A stretch of DNA of 64,000 bases, from NCBI GenBank assembly GCA_021802425.1, contig JAJZXJ010000001.1, forward strand, positions 1-64,000, given 5' to 3'. This DNA comes from Acidulodesulfobacterium sp021802425 (GTDB lineage Bacteria > SZUA-79 > Acidulodesulfobacterales > Acidulodesulfobacteraceae). The notes under the pieces are model-generated. The model was not told where the DNA came from and did not search any database. It saw only the letters and a program-made list of their open reading frames with translations. The first letter of the stretch is position 1. Each line of letters opens with the position of its first letter. Below, one piece after another: positions 45,473 to 52,975 of the stretch. The position numbers and the translations under genes were made by a program.

Positions 45473-47434
45473 ATGTGCGGTATAATGGGTTTTTCCGGCA
45501 ATCTTAAAAACGAAAGCTCGGTAGGCGTCGTATTGAACGGGCTTAAAAGCCTCGAATACCGGGGTTATGATTCGTCAGGCATTGCATACTACGATAATGA
45601 CGACAGGTTAATAAAATATATAAAGAAATCAGGAAAGTTAATAAATCTTTCAAACGAATTTAGCTGCGCTCTCCCTTTAAATTCTGATGTTGCCATCGGA
45701 CACATAAGATGGGCTACACATGGAAGGCCGACGGATGAAAATGCCCATCCCCATATCGATTGCAGCGGTAATATCGCAATAGTTCATAACGGAATAATAG
45801 AAAATTATGCGGCTTTAAAAAATAAGCTTATAAAAAAAGGGCACAGGTTTACCACTGAAACCGATTCGGAGGTTATAGCCCATTTAATAGAAGATTATAT
45901 TAACGCGGGCAAATCATTTTATGAAGCGGTAAGACTATCGTCCCTTGAACTTTTGGGGGCTTTTGCGATACTGGCGCTGGACGGAGCCTCCAGGAGCATT
46001 GCTGCGGTTAAGTTCGGTCCGCCCCTTGTTTTGGCGCAAAAGGGCAATAATCTTTATGTGGCAAGCGATATTTCGCCGCTAATAGAATATACGAACGATG
46101 TTATATACCTTAAAAACTCCGAAATAGCACATTTCCACGATGGTAAATTAGATATAACTACATTTAAAGGAAAAAAAGTTAACAAAACGATTACAAAAAT
46201 AGACTGGGATGCCTCAAGGGCGGCAAAATCAGGTTTTTCCCACTTTATGCAAAAAGAGATATTCGAGCAGCCCGCCCGTATTTTAGACGCCTTTTCCTCG
46301 CGGGTAATGTTAAAGGAAGGAATAAAAGATAATGTTATAAGTCTAAATAAAATTAAAATGAAAAGGGCTAAAAAGGGATTTAACGAAAATACCAAAAATA
46401 GCTTTAATGATGTATTTGCAGGTCTTGATATTTCCCTTGAAGGGTTGAAACTTACTAAAAACGATATCGTAAATTCACCCAAGATTGTTTTTATAGCCTG
46501 CGGGTCGTCGTATTATGCAAGCCTTGCCATTAAATATATGATGGAAACGATTTGCGGTTTGCCTGTTATCGTGGAGTATGGTTCCGAGTTCAGATACGAA
46601 AATTTTCCTATTTCTCAAAACGATATTTTTGTGGGCATATCCCAATCTGGTGAAACGGCGGATACCAACAGCGCTTTAGAGGTTGCAAAAGCCAAGCGGG
46701 CCAAGATATTATCTATTACAAATGTCCCGGGTTCTCAAATAACAGGCTTGTCAAATAAGGGGGTTATTTATACCCATGCGGGACAGGAGATCGGCGTTGC
46801 CTCGACAAAGGCATTCACTACGCAGCTTATTTGCGGATTGCTTCTTGCATTATATGTGGGGGAAAAGTCGGGTTTAATGCCAAGGTATCAATGGCTTAAT
46901 TCCCAAAATATTTTTAAAAATTTAGTAGAACTTCCAAAAAAAATGGAAAAGATTTTATTTATGGATGAAACTTTAAAAGATATTGCAAAGAAGTATTATA
47001 AAAGCAGCAATTTTTTATATATGGGCAGAGGCATATTGTATCCAATTGCGCTTGAAGGGGCGTTAAAATTAAAGGAAATATCCTATATCCATGCCGAGGG
47101 GTATCCGGCGGGTGAGATGAAACACGGGCCTATTGCGCTGGTCGATGAAAACATGCCTGTTTTGTTCCTTTTGTCGGACAATATGCTTGCGCCAAAAACA
47201 ATATCTAATATCGAAGAGATAAAGGCAAGGGGCGGCAAGGTTATAGCCGTTGCGGATTACGAACCCGAAATAGACGGCTTATCGGACTTAATAAGAATAC
47301 CCGAAACGCTGGAGGTCTTAAGCCCGGTGCTTTATACCGTTCCGCTTCAACTGTTTGCTTACCATATTGCCGCGCTTAAGGGAACGGATATCGACCAGCC
47401 GAGAAATTTAGCTAAAAGCGTGACGGTAGAATAA
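45473..47434 (+). CDS. glmS: Glutamine-fructose-6-phosphate aminotransferase (isomerising)
   Basis: Makes glucosamine-6-phosphate from fructose-6-phosphate and glutamine. The N-terminal glutaminase begins CGIMGFSGN with C2 as nucleophile, then RGYDSSGIAYY and HIRWATHGRPTDENAHPH. The two SIS domains contain FIACGSSYYASLAIKYMME, VGISQSGETADTNSALEVAK and LKLKEISYIHAEGYPAGEMKHGPIALV. The C-terminus PRNLAKSVTVE is canonical. A ~40-residue Lys/Asn-rich insert lies between the domains. No glmS ribozyme precedes it, since glmU ends directly before it. Confidence 0.97.
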   Translation: MCGIMGFSGNLKNESSVGVVLNGLKSLEYRGYDSSGIAYYDNDDRLIKYIKKSGKLINLSNEFSCALPLNSDVAIGHIRWATHGRPTDENAHPHIDCSGNIAIVHNGIIENYAALKNKLIKKGHRFTTETDSEVIAHLIEDYINAGKSFYEAVRLSSLELLGAFAILALDGASRSIAAVKFGPPLVLAQKGNNLYVASDISPLIEYTNDVIYLKNSEIAHFHDGKLDITTFKGKKVNKTITKIDWDASRAAKSGFSHFMQKEIFEQPARILDAFSSRVMLKEGIKDNVISLNKIKMKRAKKGFNENTKNSFNDVFAGLDISLEGLKLTKNDIVNSPKIVFIACGSSYYASLAIKYMMETICGLPVIVEYGSEFRYENFPISQNDIFVGISQSGETADTNSALEVAKAKRAKILSITNVPGSQITGLSNKGVIYTHAGQEIGVASTKAFTTQLICGLLLALYVGEKSGLMPRYQWLNSQNIFKNLVELPKKMEKILFMDETLKDIAKKYYKSSNFLYMGRGILYPIALEGALKLKEISYIHAEGYPAGEMKHGPIALVDENMPVLFLLSDNMLAPKTISNIEEIKARGGKVIAVADYEPEIDGLSDLIRIPETLEVLSPVLYTVPLQLFAYHIAALKGTDIDQPRNLAKSVTVE

Positions 47435-47438
47435 GAAA

Positions 47439-49631
47439 ATGGGAAATAAATTAAACAAATTGAAAATCAGCGGAGCTCAACCTGCCGAAAAAAATCAGCA
47501 AAGTCCATATTTAAGCGGTTTAAATGAAGAACAGCTCAGGGCGGTGCTGCATGAAGACGGACCCCTTTTGATTTTGGCAGGCGCAGGTTCGGGAAAAACG
47601 AGGGTTATAACCTTAAGGGCGCTCCACTTGATAAAAACAGGAAGAGCTAAACCGTATAACATTTTAGGCGTAACCTTTACGAATAAGGCTGCTAAGGAGA
47701 TGAGGGATAGGATTGCAAGGGTGCTGGAGAAGGATAGCATTAATGAACTTCCCGAATTTTCCACATTTCATTCGTTTTGCCTTAAATTGTTAAGAAGACA
47801 TGCCGATCTGATTGGATACGGGAAGTCTTTCGTAGTATTTGACGATGACGATAGCGGAAAAATACTTTCCAAGATAGTCAAGTCGCTTAATATTAGCGAA
47901 AAGATATTCACCCCTTCTAAAGTAAAGTATTTCATAGAGAGAAATAAAAATTCTTATGTAGGTTACGAAGAGGCCCGCCTTTTTGTGAAGCCATGGGAGA
48001 AAAACTATGCGGTTATTTATGAGGCATATTCTAAAAGACTAAAAGAAAATAATGCAATGGATTTTGGGGATTTAATATTTAATGCAGTGAAGCTGCTCGA
48101 AAAAAATCCCGAAGTTTTGGAACGCTATTCCGAATTATACAGATACATCATGGTCGATGAGTTTCAAGATACAAATTTTATTCAAGATAAACTTATCAAG
48201 CTTTTATCGAAAAAATATAAAAATATCTGCGTCGTAGGCGATGATGACCAGTCCATATACAGTTTTAGGGGGGCGAATATCGATAACATATTAAGGTTTG
48301 AGGAATCGTTTCCGAACACTTGTGTTATAAAATTAGAAAGGAACTACCGTTCGACTAAAAACATTCTTAATGCCGCTTCCAGTTTAGTGAGAACCAATAA
48401 ATTAAGGAAGGACAAAACACTTAAAACAGACAAATCGGGCGGCGGACTTATAACCGTTTACAGGGCAAATAGCGATTTGTCCGAGGCTTATTTTGTGGCG
48501 CGCGAGATAAGAAAGCTGGCGAGGGAAGACGGCTATTCCAATAAAGATATAGCCGTTTTATACAGGGCTAACTCTCAGTCGAGAATTATAGAAGACAGGT
48601 TGATAAAGGAAAGCGTCAAGTATCAAATTTATGGCGGTTTAAAATTTTACCAGAGAAAAGAAATAAAGGATATTCTCTCCTTTTTAAGGTTTGCGGTAAA
48701 CCCTAAAGACTTAGTGGGCTTCGAAAGAAGCGTTCAGTGCGTGCCAATCGGGGTCGGCGAAAAAACTATAAAAACTATGGAAGATATTGCCGAAAAAAAC
48801 GGCATGGATATTTTAACGGCTTTTAAATCAGGTTTGTTTGGCGAGGTCAAAGGTTTAAAAAGTACCCTGACAGACAAAAGCGGTTTTGATTTTAGCGGTA
48901 AAAAAGATTTAAAGGAATACGGCAAATTGAAAATCAGCGCAGCTCCCGCAGGTCTGGCGAACTATTTTGATTTAATTTTAGAGTTAAGGCATTTAATGAG
49001 CTTCGCTGATTTTTCAAATGAAAGCAACAATGAAACCGATGAAAAAATAGATTGCATAAGTCAAAATAAAAATCAAAAAGAAGGCGAAAATAAATTGGAA
49101 GCCGCCTTTAATTTAATTTATAAGGCTTCAGGCTATGAATCCATGCTCAGAGGGGAGCCTGCAGAGATAAATGACCCGAAGGGCAGCGTAAGCTTAATGG
49201 ATCAAAATAGAATAGAAAACATAGAAGAATTAATAAACGCTTCACAGGAATTTGAAAATATTATAGAATTTTTAGACCAGAGCTCGATTGACGAGAGCAG
49301 GGGAAATACGGGAATCGATACCGATATATCGAAGGTTTCTCTTATGACGCTCCATAGCGCAAAAGGGCTTGAGTTTCCGGTTGTTTTTTTGGTCGGGCTG
49401 GAAGAACAGCTTTTTCCGCATATAAGGTCGTTGGGGGATGAATCGTCGTTGGAGGAAGAAAGAAGGCTTTGTTATGTCGGCATAACAAGGGCGAAGGAAA
49501 AACTTTATATTACATGGTCTAAGAAAAGGAGAATGGCAAGAGAATATAAATATAATTTACCGTCAAGGTTTTTAAAAGAAATACCGGAAAACTTAATCGA
49601 AGAAATAATAGATAGTTATGAATACTATTAG
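47439..49631 (+). CDS. pcrA: UvrD/PcrA-type superfamily I DNA helicase
   Basis: A 3'-5' DNA helicase for repair and replication-fork clearance. Motif I is LAGAGSGKTRVITLRA, motif Ia FTNKAAKEMRDRI, motif II VDEFQDTN, motif III GDDDQSIYSFRGA, motif IV ERNYRST, V/VI VSLMTLHSAKGLEFPVVFLVGLEEQ and CYVGITRAKEKLYITWS. 730 residues is normal for PcrA. A 60-residue inserted stretch with LKISAAPAG precedes the 2B-like region. The start follows glmS by four bases, so it is in the glmU-glmS transcript. Confidence 0.94.
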   Translation: MGNKLNKLKISGAQPAEKNQQSPYLSGLNEEQLRAVLHEDGPLLILAGAGSGKTRVITLRALHLIKTGRAKPYNILGVTFTNKAAKEMRDRIARVLEKDSINELPEFSTFHSFCLKLLRRHADLIGYGKSFVVFDDDDSGKILSKIVKSLNISEKIFTPSKVKYFIERNKNSYVGYEEARLFVKPWEKNYAVIYEAYSKRLKENNAMDFGDLIFNAVKLLEKNPEVLERYSELYRYIMVDEFQDTNFIQDKLIKLLSKKYKNICVVGDDDQSIYSFRGANIDNILRFEESFPNTCVIKLERNYRSTKNILNAASSLVRTNKLRKDKTLKTDKSGGGLITVYRANSDLSEAYFVAREIRKLAREDGYSNKDIAVLYRANSQSRIIEDRLIKESVKYQIYGGLKFYQRKEIKDILSFLRFAVNPKDLVGFERSVQCVPIGVGEKTIKTMEDIAEKNGMDILTAFKSGLFGEVKGLKSTLTDKSGFDFSGKKDLKEYGKLKISAAPAGLANYFDLILELRHLMSFADFSNESNNETDEKIDCISQNKNQKEGENKLEAAFNLIYKASGYESMLRGEPAEINDPKGSVSLMDQNRIENIEELINASQEFENIIEFLDQSSIDESRGNTGIDTDISKVSLMTLHSAKGLEFPVVFLVGLEEQLFPHIRSLGDESSLEEERRLCYVGITRAKEKLYITWSKKRRMAREYKYNLPSRFLKEIPENLIEEIIDSYEYY

Positions 49632-49737
49632 ATTATAATTATAAAATAATATAGCAATTCCCCCTTAAAAGCATCGCTTTATCCCTTTGGGCGCTCTGCT
49701 TTTATATCATCAAGGGAGGGGTTGGGGAGGACGCGTT

Positions 49738-50097
49738 ATGAATAATGCCGAAAGCATTATCGATATAAATCATGTTGTGAAACTTGCAAAGTTAAATTTA
49801 AACGAAAGCGATTCCGAACACTTTTCGAAGGAGCTGAATAAGATATTGGAATACATCAATATGCTTAAAGAAGCTGATGTTTCAGGGGTAAACGCCATGT
49901 CAGGCGAACTGGACTATGATAACTTAGTCAGCGGGGTTGCTCTGAAGACAAATTTTTATAAGGATTGCAGACTTGATGAATGTATTCAGGACGACAGTTT
50001 TAGTTTTAATATCGTCAAAAATGACGCTCCAAACTTTGAGGCAAGCGGGGAGACTTCGGAATACGGCTTTTTTGTCGTTCCGCAGGTTATAGAATAA
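49738..50097 (+). CDS. gatC: Asp/Glu-tRNA(Asn/Gln) amidotransferase subunit C
   Basis: A 119-residue small subunit that stabilises GatA and aids transfer in the GatCAB tRNA amidotransferase. Blocks: VVKLAKLNLNESDSEHFSKELNKILEYINMLKEADVSGV and ENFVVPQVIE-like FFVVPQVIE at the C-terminus. The start at ATG 49738 follows GGGGAGG by 7 bases. An upstream ATG (49687) is rejected, because it falls in a repeat-like CT/AG-rich stretch (49661-49737). The GatCAB complex makes Gln-tRNA or Asn-tRNA, so this organism probably lacks at least one direct synthetase. Confidence 0.94.
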   Translation: MNNAESIIDINHVVKLAKLNLNESDSEHFSKELNKILEYINMLKEADVSGVNAMSGELDYDNLVSGVALKTNFYKDCRLDECIQDDSFSFNIVKNDAPNFEASGETSEYGFFVVPQVIE

Positions 50098-50151
50098 AAT
50101 AACTACCGGGATAATAAGATAATAATTTTTATAAAAAGAGGAATTCAATAA

Positions 50152-51654
50152 ATGGATTTATCTAATCTAACGATTCATCAGATTAACGACCTCTTGAAAT
50201 ACCGTGAGGTAAAGAGCGCAGATATTACAAATTCTTACATAGAAAGAATTAAAAAAATAGACCCTGTTATTTCCGCTTATCTCTATAACGATTTTGAAGA
50301 GGCTTTATCTAATGCCGAATATGCCGATAAAATAATTCAAAAAAATAAAGATTTCCCTTACCTCACAGGTATTCCGCTTTCGATAAAGGATATTTTTTTG
50401 ATAAAAGGTAAAAAAACTACCTGCGCTTCAAAGATACTTGATAATTTTATAAGTCCGTACGATGCAACCGTTATAAAAAGGTTAAAGAAAAATAATTATG
50501 TATTTATCGGAAAAACTAATATGGATGAATTTGCTATGGGGTCTTCTACGGAAAATTCGGCATATAAAATAACTAAAAATCCCTTCGATTTAAACAGGGT
50601 GCCGGGCGGCTCAAGCGGCGGTTCCGCGGCCAGTGTCAGCGCCGATTTGTGCGCCGGGTCTTTCGGGACGGATACAGGGGGATCCGTCAGGCAGCCTGCA
50701 AGCCTTTGCGGCGTTGTCGGGTTAAAACCGACTTACGGGTTAATATCCAGATACGGTATTATCGCTTTCAGTTCGTCGCTCGATCAGGCGGGGGTTATTG
50801 CCAATGATGTCTTAGATGCCGCAATAATGCTTAAAGCGGTTGCAGGATTTGACGAAAAAGACCAGACCACAAGAAAATTCGAGATTAAAGATTATCCCGA
50901 AATAGTAAAAAGAGCGGATAAATCTATTATGAAAGGCTTAAGGATAGGCATGCCCGTTGAGTTTTTCTCCGAAGGACTGGACTTAAAAATCCATTCAAAG
51001 ATAATGGAAATAAAGGATTTATTAAAAGACCTCGGCGCAAATATCGTTAATATAACGCTGCCCGACACAAAATATTCGGTTGCGGCATATTATGTAATAG
51101 CCACAAGTGAGGCAAGTTCCAACCTCGAAAGGTATGACGGCATTCGTTTTGGCGGCAGATTCAACGAAGGCAAAGGCATTCAAAGCCTTGACGAGCTTTA
51201 TAGAAAATCAAGAGAATTCGGGTTTGGAAAAGAGGTTAAAAGACGGATAATATTGGGGACTTTTGCCTTATCCGCAGGCTATTATGACGCCTATTATAAA
51301 AAGGCGTCATTGGTTAGAAAACTAATAATTAAGAACTACAAAGACTCTTTTAATAATGTGGATATCATACTCGGCCCGACATCCCCGACGCCCGCATTTT
51401 TAATAGGGGAAAAGATGAGCGATCCGTTAAGCATGTATTTATCGGATATTTACACAATATCCGTTAATCTTGCTTATTTGCCGGCATTAAGCCTGCCTGC
51501 CGGCGTTATGGATAACCCGGCAAAAAAAGGAGGCGTTCTTCCCATAGGCTTACAGCTTATCTCGCCATGGACTACGGAAGCAAGGCTTCTTTCGGTTGCA
51601 AAGGTTATAGAGGATGAGGTTAAGTTTAGAGATAAATATACCCCTGTGATGTAA
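50152..51654 (+). CDS. gatA: Asp/Glu-tRNA(Asn/Gln) amidotransferase subunit A
   Basis: The amidase subunit that releases ammonia from glutamine. The 500-residue protein has the Ser-cisSer-Lys triad: Lys in GIPLSIKDIF, the serine-rich PGGSSGGSAASVSADLCAGSFGTDTGGSVRQPASLCG, which is the amidase signature, and TYGLISRYGIIAFSSSLDQ. The C-terminal RLLSVAKVIEDEVKFRDKYTPVM is the tail whose diverged second copy appears at 52093-52150. AGAGGA precedes the start. It is intact and full-length. Confidence 0.96.
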   Translation: MDLSNLTIHQINDLLKYREVKSADITNSYIERIKKIDPVISAYLYNDFEEALSNAEYADKIIQKNKDFPYLTGIPLSIKDIFLIKGKKTTCASKILDNFISPYDATVIKRLKKNNYVFIGKTNMDEFAMGSSTENSAYKITKNPFDLNRVPGGSSGGSAASVSADLCAGSFGTDTGGSVRQPASLCGVVGLKPTYGLISRYGIIAFSSSLDQAGVIANDVLDAAIMLKAVAGFDEKDQTTRKFEIKDYPEIVKRADKSIMKGLRIGMPVEFFSEGLDLKIHSKIMEIKDLLKDLGANIVNITLPDTKYSVAAYYVIATSEASSNLERYDGIRFGGRFNEGKGIQSLDELYRKSREFGFGKEVKRRIILGTFALSAGYYDAYYKKASLVRKLIIKNYKDSFNNVDIILGPTSPTPAFLIGEKMSDPLSMYLSDIYTISVNLAYLPALSLPAGVMDNPAKKGGVLPIGLQLISPWTTEARLLSVAKVIEDEVKFRDKYTPVM

Positions 51655-51738
51655 TATGAATACGGTATGATTTATGCTTACCCGAGGTAAAAATATGAAT
51701 AACGATAATTACAATGATTTGCAGGATGCCCGGCATTC

Positions 51739-52098
51739 TTTTGAAGCGGTAATCGGGCTTGAGGTTCATTCCCAGCTTCTTACGAAAACCAAGATGTTTT
51801 GCTCCTGTCAAAATATTTTCGGAAAAGAACCTAATTCTATGGTATGCCCTGTTTGCCTCGGGCTTCCGGGCGCCCTTCCGGTAATCAACCTTGAGAGCGT
51901 CAGGCTTGCCGTAAAGGCGGCTCTGGCTTTAAATATCGGCATAAATAAAAAAAGCCTTTTTGCAAGAAAGAACTATTTTTATCCCGATTTACCAAAGGGG
52001 TATCAAATATCCCAGTATTTAGACCCCGTATCGTCAAACGGCTATTTAACCGTCAAAACGGACGGGGCGGCGGAAAAAAGAATCAGAATAAACAGGCT
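51739..52098 (+). repeat. 360-bp direct repeat, left copy
   Basis: The bases from 51739 to 52098 match 59677-60036 without a visible difference. The match begins inside TTTTGAAGCGG and ends at AACAGGCT. Upstream and downstream of the block the two copies differ completely. Confidence 0.95.
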
Positions 52099-52150
52099 TT
52101 TATCGTTTGCCAAAATAATAGAGGACGAAGTGAAGTTCAGGGAAAATACT
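52093..52150 (+). pseudogene. Relic of a diverged gatA 3' end
   Basis: The bases AGGCTTTTATCGTTTGCC onward align with gatA AGGCTTCTTTCGGTTGCA at 51585-51602 and continue through ATAGAGGA. The encoded LLSFAKIIEDEVKFRE differs from the native LLSVAKVIEDEVKFRD at a few residues and at many third positions, so it is not a recent copy of gatA here. It looks like the left edge of DNA from a related organism. Confidence 0.78.
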
Positions 52151-52239
52151 CGAAAGGAAGGGTTAAGGATTATTCATAATTAATATTGTATTTGCAATGG
52201 ACCTTTCGATATTAAATTTTAAAGTTATGAAATAAAACT

Positions 52240-52860
52240 ATGCAAAAAGAAGCCAGAGCCAGAATTAAAATCAACGATCTGCTCAAAAATGCCGGTTGGA
52301 GATTTTTTGATGATGAAAGAGGCAAGGCAAATATTGTTTTAGAAAATAATGTCAAACTCACAAAACTATCCATAGACGAACTTGGGAACGATTTTGAAAA
52401 AACCGGAAAGGGATTTATAGATTTCTTACTTCTTGACAAAAATGACTTTCCTTTCGTTGTTTTAGAGGCAAAATCCGAAGACAAAGATCCCCTTGACGGA
52501 AAAGAACAGGCCCGCCGTTATGCCCAATCGCAAAATACTCGCTTTATTATCCTTTCAAACGGCAACCTTCACTATTTATGGGATTTAGAGCATGGCAACC
52601 CTGCCGTAATCATAACTTTTCCTACTTATGAATCCTTAAAGCACATTGAATCCTTTAAACCTAGTTTTATATCTCTATCGGAAGAAAAAGTGGAGAGCGA
52701 TTATATCGTTAAAACTCAAAATCCAAATTATCAAAAGGATCCTCGCTGGATTAATGGGGCGCAAAGAAATGATTTTATAAATGAGCAGGATTTGAAATTT
52801 TTGCGCCCATACCAGCTTGCCTCAATTCATGCTTTGCAAAATTCCGCTTCCAAATTTTGA
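52240..52860 (+). pseudogene. hsdR': Type I restriction HsdR fragment, N-terminal nuclease domain
   Basis: A 206-residue remnant of HsdR. It has the endonuclease domain motif GKGFIDFLLLDKNDFPFVVLEAKSE (PD-(D/E)xK type: Asp in GFIDF, Glu/Lys in LEAK). It stops at LKFLRPYQLASIHALQNS, just before the expected Walker A of the helicase domain. The full protein should be ~800 or more residues. The nuclease core appears intact, but without translocation motor it is unlikely to restrict DNA. The 3' end is joined to an HsdS tail by a deletion. Confidence 0.88.
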
Positions 52861-52975
52861 AACTCAAAAAAAGCTTGTAGCGGAAATAGAAGAGCAAGAA
52901 AAAATAATCGAGGTCAATAAAAAGCTTATAACAATGATGGAGCAAAAAATTGCCGATGTTTTAAATGAGATATGA
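52841..52975 (+). pseudogene. hsdS': HsdS C-terminal remnant
   Basis: In the +1 frame relative to the HsdR fragment the DNA reads IPLPNFETQKKLVAEIEEQEKII and then VNKKLITMMEQKIADVLNEI, the conserved end of a type I specificity subunit (target-recognition domain followed by a coiled coil). It begins in a segment (about 52838-52853) that reads sensibly in both the hsdR and hsdS frames, so the deletion joined the genes at short homology. Its TGA overlaps the ATG of the next gene (ATGA), which indicates that the next gene was coupled to hsdS. Confidence 0.85.

Larger units (their letters stand above)
51695..52183 (+). pseudogene. gatB': Truncated gatB (left copy), fused in frame to a foreign gatA tail
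   Basis: Encodes the N-terminal ~140 residues of GatB (FEAVIGLEVHSQLLTK ... RIRINR), then runs in frame into LLSFAKIIEDEVKFRENTR, which resembles the GatA C-terminus RLLSVAKVIEDEVKFRDKYT, and stops 15 codons later. It lacks most of the GatB catalytic cradle, so it cannot replace full gatB at 59531. GAGG at 51684 and ATG 51695 make a normal start directly after gatA, so this was probably the native gatB start. It may still be transcribed with gatCA. Confidence 0.9.

Noticed and set aside
45440..45473. Possible glmS ribozyme before glmS
   Set aside because: glmU ends two bases before glmS, leaving no room for the ribozyme.
49661..49737. Part of gatC coding sequence upstream of 49738
   Set aside because: The CT/AG-rich stretch resembles a dispersed intergenic repeat also seen near 27296-27335, and a well-spaced ribosome site supports the start at 49738.
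51695..52183. The 5' gatB copy as a functional short gene
   Set aside because: It lacks the tRNA-binding and most catalytic parts, and a complete gatB is present 7.4 kb downstream.
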